Below, in pieces: positions 25,664 through 32,818 of a stretch of 64,000 nt of DNA. The notes beneath the pieces are model-generated. The model did no database searches. It saw nothing but the letters and a program-made list of their open reading frames with translations, and was not told the origin of the DNA. Both the position numbers and the translations under genes were made by a program. Every line of letters begins with the position of its first letter. Position 1 is the first letter of the stretch. Origin of the DNA: Acuticoccus kalidii (lineage in GTDB: Bacteria > Pseudomonadota > Alphaproteobacteria > Rhizobiales > Amorphaceae); assembly GCF_021556395.1 (NCBI RefSeq), contig NZ_JAKGCS010000008.1, forward strand, positions 65,654-129,653. Direction: 5' to 3'.

Positions 25664-26863
25664 TTACTCCGCCGCGCCGGTGTCGGAGGCGGGATCCGTG
25701 TCGGCAGCATCCGCTGGCGCGTCCGGCTCGACCGGGCGCGGAACGCCGTTCGCGTCGAACGCCACAGGAACCGTCCTCACGTCGGCGCCCGGCGCAAGGC
25801 CGGTCAGGCCGTCGACGACGAGAAGGTCGCCGTCCGCGAGCCCGTCCGTGACGATCCAATTGTTCTGATAGGTGCCCTGTTCGGTCAGGTCACGCCGCAC
25901 GGCTTTGCCATCCTCCACCACGAAGGCGCTGAGTTGGCCGATACGGTCGCGGGTCGCGGCGGATTGCGAGACGAGGAAGGCTTTCGCCACGCCGACATTG
26001 ATCCGGGCGCGCACGAACATGCCGGGCAGGAGCCGCCGGTCGGGGTTGTCGAACCGGAAACGCGTCGCGATCGAGCCGGTCGTGGTCGACACCTCGTAGC
26101 CCGGCGCGACCAATTCGCCCGTCGCCTGATATTCTCGTCCGGTCTCGAGGGTGAGGCTCGCGTGGATCTCGTCGGCGATCGTCAGCCGGCCGGCTTCGAT
26201 GTCCTCGAGGACGGACAGGACGCCGACCGACGGGCCATAGACGTCGACGTTGATCGGATCGAGCTGCGTGACCGTCGCCATCATGTCGGTCTGGCTGGCG
26301 GTGACGAGGTCGCCGACGGAGACGTGGGCGACGCTCGCCATGCCGTCGATCGGGCTGGTGATGGTGGTCCAGGCGAGCTGGGCCTCGGCGAGGCGGAGGG
26401 CCGCGCCGGCGGCGAGTTCGCTCGCCTGTGCCTGTTCGAGCTCGGTGCGCGCCGTCTCGATCTGCGCCTCGCTCACCGAGGCGCTGCTGCGCAGTTGGTT
26501 GAGGCGGTTATAATTCGATTGCGCTGCGGCGACCGCGGCGCGCGCCGAATCGAGGTTCGCCTGCGCGTCGGTGAGGTTGGCCTCGTAGGTCGTCGGGTCG
26601 ATGCGGAACATCGGATCGCCTTCGGACAAGGCGGTGCCCGGCTGGTACAGGATCTCGGTGACGAGGCCGCTCACTTGCGGCCGGATCGACGCCCGCGAGT
26701 TCGCCGACGCGCGCCCCGGAACGGTGACGATCCGCGGGACCTCGGTGAGGCGCATTTCGATGACGCCGACACTTTTCGGCGGCGTCTGCGCCAGTGCGAC
26801 CGATGGCCCGGCGAGGAGCGCGCCCCAGCCGACGGCCACGCCGACATTGCGGAAGAAGGTCAT
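25664..26863 (-). CDS. RND efflux periplasmic adaptor subunit (membrane fusion protein)
   Basis: 399 residues from the ATG at 26863, chosen because GGAG precedes it and a signal peptide (ending SVALAQ) follows. Order of domains: lipoyl half-motif with VPGRASANSRASIRPQVSGLV, a coiled-coil hairpin (about residues 100-165, Ala/Gln/Glu-rich), second lipoyl half ITSPIDGMASVAHVSVGDLV, beta-barrel, and a C-terminal membrane-proximal domain with a Pro/Ala/Asp-rich tail. It links the pump to an outer-membrane factor. Confidence 0.94.
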   Translation of the reverse strand: MTFFRNVGVAVGWGALLAGPSVALAQTPPKSVGVIEMRLTEVPRIVTVPGRASANSRASIRPQVSGLVTEILYQPGTALSEGDPMFRIDPTTYEANLTDAQANLDSARAAVAAAQSNYNRLNQLRSSASVSEAQIETARTELEQAQASELAAGAALRLAEAQLAWTTITSPIDGMASVAHVSVGDLVTASQTDMMATVTQLDPINVDVYGPSVGVLSVLEDIEAGRLTIADEIHASLTLETGREYQATGELVAPGYEVSTTTGSIATRFRFDNPDRRLLPGMFVRARINVGVAKAFLVSQSAATRDRIGQLSAFVVEDGKAVRRDLTEQGTYQNNWIVTDGLADGDLLVVDGLTGLAPGADVRTVPVAFDANGVPRPVEPDAPADAADTDPASDTGAAE

Positions 26864-26930
26864 GATCGAACTCCGAACACGGGTTGGTCCCTGGGCGCCG
26901 GACCGGAGGGACGGTCCTTTCATGGAATTG

Positions 26931-26957
26931 CATAGTGTGCAAGTTTTGCGCATTATG
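26931..26957. promoter_or_regulatory. Inverted repeat, probable TetR operator
   Basis: CATAGTGTGCAA (26931-26942) and TTGCGCATTATG (26946-26957) form a 12-bp inverted repeat with 10 of 12 matches and a 3-bp centre. It ends five bases before the TetR start codon and covers the region where both divergent promoters must lie. Confidence 0.65.
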
Positions 26958-26962
26958 AAGAA

Positions 26963-27583
26963 ATGACGCAGCCGACTCCCTCATCCTCTCTCAACGCGCG
27001 CCGGCGCCGCAGGACCGCACGCGATATTCAGAACGCGACGCTCGGCCTCGCGCTCGCCCACGGCTTCGGCCACGTCACGACCGGGATGATCGCCGATGCG
27101 GCGGGCGTCAGCCTGCGCACCTTCTTCAATTATTTTCCGAACAAGGAGGCGGCTCTGGCGGGTGAACCGTTGCGGTTCAAGAACTTCGATTTCTCCTGGT
27201 TCCGCGCCTCACGGCAGCCGCTCCTGCCGGATCTCGAGCGGCTGCTCGGCGAGATCGTCGCGGATGCCGGCATCGACCGCGAGCGGCTGTGCCGGATCGA
27301 GGAGCTGTGCAGGACGGACACGAACCTGCAGGCCGTCTTCGCGAATTCGCTTCAGGGCCTCGTCGACCAGTTGGCGGACCTTCTCGTGGCGCGGATGGGC
27401 GAGGACGCGCGGCAGACCGCCGAGCTCGTGGCCGCGCTGGTCGGGCGGGCGCTGGCCAACGCCTATCGGGCGAGTGTCCACGATGACGAGCCGACGAGCG
27501 ATGTTGTCGTGCGACTGACGATCCGCCAGATCCATGCCGTCGGCGCGCTCTTGCACCCGGTGGACGGGGACGAGAGAGGCTGA
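26963..27583 (+). CDS. TetR/AcrR-family regulator
   Basis: 206 residues. The N-terminal helix-turn-helix is canonical: TARDIQNATLGLALAHGFGH, VTTGMIADAAGVSLRTFFNY, FPNKEAAL. The remaining helices form the effector-binding domain with no recognised ligand. It is divergent from the adaptor-pump operon across about 100 bases holding a strong inverted repeat, the classic layout of a local repressor of an RND pump that also represses itself. No Shine-Dalgarno site precedes the ATG, and the operator abuts it, so the message may have a very short leader. Confidence 0.93.
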   Translation: MTQPTPSSSLNARRRRRTARDIQNATLGLALAHGFGHVTTGMIADAAGVSLRTFFNYFPNKEAALAGEPLRFKNFDFSWFRASRQPLLPDLERLLGEIVADAGIDRERLCRIEELCRTDTNLQAVFANSLQGLVDQLADLLVARMGEDARQTAELVAALVGRALANAYRASVHDDEPTSDVVVRLTIRQIHAVGALLHPVDGDERG

Positions 27584-27632
27584 CCACAGGCTGGCGTTGG
27601 CCGGGCGGGTGGATCGATGTGCAACGGTTCGT

Positions 27633-27708
27633 TGGTAGGGGAGGAGGGATTCGAACCCCCATCTGAGCCGTTATGAGCGACTGGCATTGACCATTATGCT
27701 ACTCCCCC
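27633..27708 (-). tRNA. tRNA with anticodon CAU (Met or Ile2, atypical)
   Basis: 76 nt including an encoded CCA. Acceptor GGGGGAG pairs with CTCCCCT (first pair G-U). D stem GCAT/ATGC with loop AATGGTCA, anticodon stem AGTCG/CGGCT with loop CTCATAA (anticodon CAU), variable CAGAT, T stem GGGGG/CCCTC with loop TTCGAAT, discriminator A. It is not initiator-like: the three G-C pairs at the base of the anticodon stem are absent. The D arm lacks the usual GCTC/GAGC stem of elongator Met and Ile2 tRNAs, so identity is uncertain. Confidence 0.85.
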
Positions 27709-27888
27709 GTTCTCGTCGGAACGTGCCGAGTGCGAAATTACCCTGATAAATCAAAGGCGCCGCGCCCGTCAGAAGCGACCGGCTCCGATCGATTGAGCTG
27801 CGGGCGCTACGATCTTACCTCTTGGCCTCCAACTCGCGGGCTGGCAAGCCCCAAACGTTCCGATCAGGAACGCCATAAGGAGACTGGT

Positions 27889-28572
27889 ATGTTCAGAGTT
27901 GCTGCTGCCGCGCTGATCGTCGTCTTCGCCCTCACCCCGGCGAATGCGGACGAGATGCGCCAACTGACGGTGACGGGCGAAGGGACGGCCTCGGCCGCGC
28001 CGGACGTCGCGACGATCACCATCGGCGTCGAGACGGTGGCGCCGACCGCCGCCGAGGCCATGGCCAACAACAACACGGAAACGCAGGCCGTCCTCGACAC
28101 GATCGGCGAGACCGGCATCGAAGCGCGCGACATTCAAACGTCCGACATCTCGGTGCAGCCGCGTTACACCGACCGCGCCTCGGCCGATGGCGGTAGCGAG
28201 GTTTCGGGCTACGCAGTCGTCAACCAGGTGAACGTGAAGGTCCGCGATCTCGACGGGCTCGGCGCGCTCCTCGACAAGGTGGTCGGATCGGGTGCGAACC
28301 GCATTTTCGGCATCAGCTTCGGCTTTGCCGACGACACCGACGTGACCGACGAGGCGCGCCGCGCGGCGGTCGAGGACGCCAAGCGCAAGGGGCAGCTCTT
28401 CGCCGAGGCGACCGGCGTCACGCTCGGCGACATCGCCGTCGTCACCGAAGGCGGCTTCGGCGGCGGTCCGCGTCCGTTCGCGGCGAACCGCATGGCCTCC
28501 TCCGTGCCGGTCGCGACCGGCGAGCAGTCGGTGTCGGCGACGGTCATGATCACCTGGACGATCGCCGACTAA
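27889..28572 (+). CDS. SIMPL (DUF541) domain periplasmic protein
   Basis: 227 residues from the ATG at 27889, preceded by an ideal AAGGAG. A signal peptide ends near residue 20 (TPANAD). The mature protein is one SIMPL domain: QLTVTGEGTASAAPDVATIT near the start, IQTSDISVQPRYT, VVNQVNVKVRDLDGLGALLD, and ARRAAVEDAKRKGQLFAEA. Family members are periplasmic oligomeric proteins linked to oxidative or envelope stress; the molecular activity is unknown. Single gene ending in a large hairpin terminator. Confidence 0.92.
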   Translation: MFRVAAAALIVVFALTPANADEMRQLTVTGEGTASAAPDVATITIGVETVAPTAAEAMANNNTETQAVLDTIGETGIEARDIQTSDISVQPRYTDRASADGGSEVSGYAVVNQVNVKVRDLDGLGALLDKVVGSGANRIFGISFGFADDTDVTDEARRAAVEDAKRKGQLFAEATGVTLGDIAVVTEGGFGGGPRPFAANRMASSVPVATGEQSVSATVMITWTIAD

Positions 28573-28608
28573 CACGGCCCGACGCCATCGCCGATTGACG
28601 GACGGCGG

Positions 28609-28649
28609 AAAGGGGGGCTCAGTCGCACCTGGTGCGCGATCCCCCCTTT
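28609..28649 (+). terminator. Terminator of the SIMPL gene
   Basis: AAAGGGGGG (28609-28617) pairs with CCCCCCTTT (28641-28649); the intervening sequence contains a second palindrome CGCACC-T-GGTGCG, giving an extended stem. Confidence 0.8.
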
Positions 28650-28664
28650 CATCGAGTGGCCCTC

Positions 28665-29279
28665 ATGTTCGACGCCTCCGTCATCCTCACCTTCTTCATC
28701 GCCTCGGCCGCGATCGTCGCCGTGCCGGGCCCCACGGTCAGCATGATCGTCGCCAATTCGCTGCGCACCGGCCCCGCGGCGGGATTGGCGAATGTCGCCG
28801 GCACGCAGGCCGGCCTCGCGACCATGATCCTCGTCGTCGCGCTCGGCCTCGACATGGTGGTGGCGGTGATGGGGGAGGCCTTCTTCGTCGTGAAGCTCGC
28901 CGGCGCGGCCTATCTCGTCTATCTCGGCATCAAGCTGTGGCGCGCGGGCGGCGTCGTCGCCCGCTCCAAGGGAACGGCGCGCTCCTCGCTCGGCTATGCG
29001 CTTCAAGGGTTCATCGTGATCTGGTCGAACCCCAAGGCGCTCCTTTTCTTCGGCGCCTTCATCCCCCAGTTCGTCGACCGTGCGAACGGCACCGCGCTGC
29101 AGGTCATCGTCTATGGCGGGATCTTCATGGTGGTGGCGACGCTGATCGACAGCCTCTATGCGCTGCTCGCCGGCAAGGCCGGCAGGCTCCTCACGCAAGG
29201 GCGGGTCAAGCTCGTCGAGCGTATCAGCGGGTCGCTCCTCGTCGCCGGCGGCGTAAGCCTCGCCTTCGTGCGGCGTTAG
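28665..29279 (+). CDS. LysE/RhtB-family exporter
   Basis: 204 residues from the ATG at 28665, about six membrane helices. Family blocks: VPGPTVSMIVANSLRTGPAAG near the N-terminus, VKLAGAAYLVYLGIKLWRAG, GFIVIWSNPKALLFFGAFIP. Such proteins export amino acids or related metabolites (Lys, Thr, homoserine lactone) by proton exchange. It sits right behind the SIMPL terminator and has only a weak ribosome site; start choice is tentative. Confidence 0.88.
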   Translation: MFDASVILTFFIASAAIVAVPGPTVSMIVANSLRTGPAAGLANVAGTQAGLATMILVVALGLDMVVAVMGEAFFVVKLAGAAYLVYLGIKLWRAGGVVARSKGTARSSLGYALQGFIVIWSNPKALLFFGAFIPQFVDRANGTALQVIVYGGIFMVVATLIDSLYALLAGKAGRLLTQGRVKLVERISGSLLVAGGVSLAFVRR

Positions 29280-29349
29280 GCGCATCGATCGGGACAAAAA
29301 TTCCGCGTGTGATTGCGATGGACGCCTTTTCGCGGGGGCATGTCGCGTC

Positions 29350-29355
29350 TATATT
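29350..29355 (+). promoter_or_regulatory. Probable -10 box of the 6S RNA promoter
   Basis: TATATT at 29350-29355; TTTTCG 17 bases upstream (29327-29332) is a weak -35. Initiation would fall near 29362, exactly where the predicted closing stem begins. Confidence 0.4.
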
Positions 29356-29361
29356 GGCTTC

Positions 29362-29506
29362 AGGCGTTGCTGTTCGGTTCGATAGGAGACTTGAATCCCC
29401 GGGGCCTTATCGATCCTTAAGGGAGCTGTCCCTGTTCCGGCCCGTGGGCTTGAGCAAACGGCGCCCACCTACTTTGTAGGTCCCGGGATCGAATCCTCCA
29501 ACGGCC
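29362..29506 (+). ncRNA. ssrS: 6S RNA (ssrS)
   Basis: Several paired elements in the order expected for 6S RNA: closing stem GGCGTTG (29363-29369) with CAACGGCC (29499-29506), an inner stem GGTTCGAT with ATCGAATCC, then hairpins AGGGA-GCTG-TCCCT, GTGGGC/GCCCAC around TTGAGCAAACG, and CCTAC-TTT-GTAGG. The TGAGCAAACGGCGCCCACCT segment matches my recollection of alphaproteobacterial 6S RNAs, and placement upstream of gap fits rhizobial gene order. 6S RNA binds the housekeeping RNA polymerase in stationary phase. The exact ends are estimates. Confidence 0.65.
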
Positions 29507-29664
29507 GAGGCGGCTTCGCCCACCTTCCCCATCTTTCGCCTCGTATAGTGTGCGGCCGCCCCGGCCGCCGCTCCGACCCGGCCTAGGCCGCTACAGGCGA
29601 TCACCGCCAGCGCCAGCGCACTATCGCTCGCGCCATCCGGCGGCCATCCCTCACCAGACAACCG

Positions 29665-29672
29665 GAACGTTC
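29665..29672. promoter_or_regulatory. GAACGTTC palindrome upstream of gap (copy 1)
   Basis: Perfect 8-bp palindrome 309 bases before the gap start; the same word recurs at 29824 and upstream of fba at 32780. LacI-type regulators of central carbon metabolism bind sites centred on AACGTT, so a shared operator is possible. Confidence 0.3.
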
Positions 29673-29823
29673 GGCGGCATCGCCGCCCGTAAGCGGCCGT
29701 CCGATGGAGAGCCCGGCTGCGGCGAAATGGCATCGGAACGCCTCGTCGGCGTCGCAATTATAATTTCTTGTAGCGCGGCGGTTCTCGTTCCTCTCAATGC
29801 TCCCTCCAAGCGTACGCGATCCT

Positions 29824-29831
29824 GAACGTTC
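29824..29831. promoter_or_regulatory. GAACGTTC palindrome upstream of gap (copy 2)
   Basis: The centre of CCTGAACGTTCGGG (29821-29834), symmetrical at 12 of 14 positions, 150 bases before the gap start. The best of the three copies for a regulator site. Confidence 0.4.
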
Positions 29832-29980
29832 GGGCCTCACCGGTACGACGAGGGCCCGCGCGCCTTTCGTGCTTGGTGTCACCGGGGCGGCGGGTGCGAG
29901 GCTTTGGTGTTGAAAGAGGTGCTCTTGCTCTCAAGTGATACGGGGGGCTAAAGGCCTCGCAAGATTGATGGGAGGCCGGT

Positions 29981-30982
29981 ATGGCGGTGAAGGTTGCAAT
30001 CAACGGATTTGGGCGCATCGGTCGCAACGTGTTGCGCGCGATCGTCGAGGCGGGGCGCACCGATATCGAGGTCGTCGCGATCAACGATCTCGGTCCGGTC
30101 GAAACCAACGCCCACCTCTTGCGCTATGACAGCGTGCACGGCCGTTTCCCGGCCGAGGTCGGCGTCGACGGGGATAAGATCGTCATCAACGGCAAGTCGA
30201 TCCGGGTGACGTCCGAGCGCGATCCCAAGGCGCTCCCCTGGAAAGACGTCGACATCGCGCTCGAGTGCACGGGCATCTTCACCGCGCGCGACAAGGCGGC
30301 GCTGCACCTCGAAAACGGCTCGAAGCGCGTCCTCGTCTCCGCGCCGGCCTCGGGCGCCGACAAGACGATCGTCTTCGGCGTCAACGACGACGTGCTGACG
30401 GCGGACGATCTCGTCGTCTCCAACGCCTCGTGCACCACGAACTGCCTCGCCCCGGTCGCCTATGTCCTCAACAAGGCGCTCGGCATCAAACGCGGCTTCA
30501 TGACGACGATCCACTCCTATACCGGCGACCAGCCGACGCTCGACACGCTGCACAAGGATCTCTATCGCGCCCGCGCTGCGGCGATGAACATGATCCCGAC
30601 CTCGACGGGCGCCGCCCGTGCCGTGGGTCTCGTGCTGCCGGAGCTGAACGGCAAGCTCGACGGCGTCTCGGTTCGCGTGCCGACCCCGAACGTGTCGGTG
30701 GTCGACTTCAAGTTCGAGGCCGCGCGCGCCACGTCGGTGGACGAGATCAACGCCGCGATCAAGGAAGCCGCCAAGGGCGAGCTGAAGGGCATTCTCGGCA
30801 TCACCGACGATCCGCTCGTCTCGATGGACTTCAACCACGACGCCCATTCGAGCATCTTCGCGACCGACCAGACCAAGGTCCTCGACAACGATTTCTGCCG
30901 CGTGATGTCCTGGTATGACAACGAATGGGGCTTCTCCAACCGCATGGCGGACACCGCCGTCGCGATGGCGAAGTTCATCTGA
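29981..30982 (+). CDS. gap: Glyceraldehyde-3-phosphate dehydrogenase
   Basis: 333 residues, GGGAGG before the ATG. Converts glyceraldehyde-3-phosphate, phosphate and NAD+ to 1,3-bisphosphoglycerate in the cytosol. The NAD fold opens VAINGFGRIGRNVLRAI; the Asp in AINDL at the end of the second strand favours NAD+ over NADP+. The catalytic Cys lies in SNASCTTNCLAP with the partner His in TTIHSYTGDQ, and the C-terminus ends SWYDNEWGFSNRM. First gene of a rightward series with an acetyltransferase, pgk and fba. Confidence 0.98.
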   Translation: MAVKVAINGFGRIGRNVLRAIVEAGRTDIEVVAINDLGPVETNAHLLRYDSVHGRFPAEVGVDGDKIVINGKSIRVTSERDPKALPWKDVDIALECTGIFTARDKAALHLENGSKRVLVSAPASGADKTIVFGVNDDVLTADDLVVSNASCTTNCLAPVAYVLNKALGIKRGFMTTIHSYTGDQPTLDTLHKDLYRARAAAMNMIPTSTGAARAVGLVLPELNGKLDGVSVRVPTPNVSVVDFKFEAARATSVDEINAAIKEAAKGELKGILGITDDPLVSMDFNHDAHSSIFATDQTKVLDNDFCRVMSWYDNEWGFSNRMADTAVAMAKFI

Positions 30983-30983
30983 C

Positions 30984-31571
30984 GTGAGGGCCGACCTCTT
31001 TCCGCCCTTGAGGCTCGCGACCGAGGCCGACGGCCCCGCGCTCGCGGACCTCGTGAATTTTGCCGGAGAGGGGTTGCCGCTCTATCTCTGGCGACGGCTC
31101 GCCGCGCCTGGTGAAAACCCCTGGACGATCGGGGCTCACCGCCAGGCCCAGCGCGCCGCCGCCGGACAGACGGTCGTCGTCGACGAAGGATCGGGCGTTC
31201 TCGCCGCGATGACCGGCTATCCGATCGGCGAGGACCCCGTTCCGATCGGAGACGACATGCTTCCTGTCCTGCGCCCCTTGCAGGAACTCGAAAACAAGGT
31301 GCCGGGCACGTGGTATCTCAACGTGCTCGCCACCTATCCGCGGGCGCGTGGCCGCGGGTTCGGGGCACGCCTCATCCATTTCGCCGAGAGCCATGCCGCC
31401 GCGGCGGGCCATCATGGGGTGTCGATCGTCGTCGCCGACACGAATGTCGGTGCAAGACGGCTTTATGAGCGGCTCGGCTATCGCGAAATCGAACGCGCGC
31501 CCGTGATACAGGACGACTGGGAGACCGCGTCCACCGAATGGATCCTGCTAACAAAGGCGATAGCGTCGTGA
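30984..31571 (+). CDS. GNAT-family N-acetyltransferase
   Basis: 195 residues. The GTG at 30984 follows the gap stop by one base; longer frames run inside gap. The acetyl-CoA site is visible as VLATYPRARGRGFGARLIHF (the R/QxxGxG/A motif RARGRGFG), and the C-terminal part IVVADTNVGARRLYERLGY is standard. Substrate unknown. It is inserted between gap and pgk, and its stop codon overlaps the pgk start (GTGA), so its translation is coupled to glycolytic enzymes. It could acetylate a metabolite or a glycolytic protein; that is speculation. Confidence 0.9.
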   Translation: MRADLFPPLRLATEADGPALADLVNFAGEGLPLYLWRRLAAPGENPWTIGAHRQAQRAAAGQTVVVDEGSGVLAAMTGYPIGEDPVPIGDDMLPVLRPLQELENKVPGTWYLNVLATYPRARGRGFGARLIHFAESHAAAAGHHGVSIVVADTNVGARRLYERLGYREIERAPVIQDDWETASTEWILLTKAIAS

Positions 31572-32773
31572 GCACAATCAAGAGCCTCGATGATCTCGGA
31601 ACGGCGAAGGGCAAGCGCGTCCTCGTGCGGGTCGATCTCAACGTTCCGATGGCCGACGGACGCGTCACCGACGCCTCGCGCCTCGAAGCGGTGAAGGACA
31701 CGATCCTCGATCTGTCCGATCGCGGGGCGAAGGTGATTCTCCTGGCGCATTTCGGCCGGCCGAAAGGGGAGAAGAACCCCTCGATGTCGCTGGAGCCCGT
31801 CATTCCGGCGCTCGCGCGGGTGCTCGGGCGCAATGTCGCCTTCGCGCCCGATTGCATCGGCGAGGATGCCGCCAACGCGATCAAGGCGCTCGGTGATGGT
31901 GACGTGCTCGTCCTCGAGAACACCCGCTTTTATGCCGGCGAAGAGAAGAACGCGCCGGATTTCGCCGACGCGCTCGCCGCCAATGGCGACATCTACGTCA
32001 ACGACGCCTTTTCCGCCGCCCACCGCGCCCACGCCTCCACCGAAGGGCTCGCCCATCGCCTGCCGGCCTATGCGGGCCGCTCGATGCAGGCCGAGCTCGA
32101 AGCCTTGCAGAAGGCGCTCGGCCATCCGAAACGTCCGGTGATGGCGATCGTCGGCGGGGCGAAGGTCTCGACGAAGATCGCGCTCCTTGAAAATCTCGTG
32201 ACCAAGGTCGACGCGCTCGTCGTCGGCGGGGGGATGGCGAACACCTTCTTGCACGCGCTCGGCGTCGATGTCGGCCATTCGCTCCACGAGGCGGACCAGG
32301 CCGGGACGGCGCGCCGCATCATGGACGCGGCCGAACGCTCCGGCTGTGCGATCATGCTGCCGCGCGACGCCGAAATCGCCGAGAAGCTCGAGGCCGGCGT
32401 CGCAACGACGCACATCGGCGTCGACGAAGGCGTCGACCACGACAAGATGATCCTCGATATCGGCTCGCGCACCGTCGAACTCGTCAACGACGAGATGAAC
32501 GGTGCGGCGACGCTCGTTTGGAACGGGCCGGTCGGCGCGTTCGAGTTTCCGCCGTTCGACAAAGGCACGGTCGCCCTCGCAAAACATGCGGCAAAGCGCA
32601 CCCGCGAGGGCAAACTTCTTTCGGTCGCAGGGGGCGGTGACACGGTCGCCGCGCTCGCCCATGCCGGGGTCAGTGCCGATTTCAGCTATCTTTCGACCGC
32701 AGGTGGCGCCTTCCTCGAATGGATGGAAGGCAAGCCGCTGCCCGGTGTCGAAGCTTTGAAGGCTGAACATTGA
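31568..32773 (+). CDS. pgk: Phosphoglycerate kinase
   Basis: 401 residues from the GTG at 31568, which overlaps the preceding stop. Transfers phosphate from 1,3-bisphosphoglycerate to ADP. Key parts: VRVDLNVPMADGRVTDASRL (substrate-binding N-terminus), LLAHFGRPKG, AIVGGAKVSTKIALLENL, and the C-terminal nucleotide loop VAGGGDTVAAL. Length and all motifs are intact. It continues the gap-GNAT series, and fba follows after 45 bases. Confidence 0.98.
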   Translation: MSTIKSLDDLGTAKGKRVLVRVDLNVPMADGRVTDASRLEAVKDTILDLSDRGAKVILLAHFGRPKGEKNPSMSLEPVIPALARVLGRNVAFAPDCIGEDAANAIKALGDGDVLVLENTRFYAGEEKNAPDFADALAANGDIYVNDAFSAAHRAHASTEGLAHRLPAYAGRSMQAELEALQKALGHPKRPVMAIVGGAKVSTKIALLENLVTKVDALVVGGGMANTFLHALGVDVGHSLHEADQAGTARRIMDAAERSGCAIMLPRDAEIAEKLEAGVATTHIGVDEGVDHDKMILDIGSRTVELVNDEMNGAATLVWNGPVGAFEFPPFDKGTVALAKHAAKRTREGKLLSVAGGGDTVAALAHAGVSADFSYLSTAGGAFLEWMEGKPLPGVEALKAEH

Positions 32774-32779
32774 GCGCTA

Positions 32780-32787
32780 GAACGTTC
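32780..32787. promoter_or_regulatory. GAACGTTC palindrome upstream of fba
   Basis: Lies within AGAACGTTCT (32779-32788) in the 45-bp gap between pgk and fba, 31 bases before the fba start. Same core as the two sites upstream of gap. Confidence 0.35.
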
Positions 32788-32818
32788 TTCCGTAGCAAAG
32801 CCTCTAAGGAGATCCTGG

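Larger units (their letters stand above)
29280..29980. other. 701-bp non-coding region before gap
   Basis: No protein gene is supported. It contains a probable 6S RNA near 29362-29506 and, further right, two GAACGTTC palindromes (29665-29672 and 29824-29831). An AT-rich patch at 29757-29770 (AATTATAATTTCTTG) may belong to a gap promoter. Confidence 0.5.
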
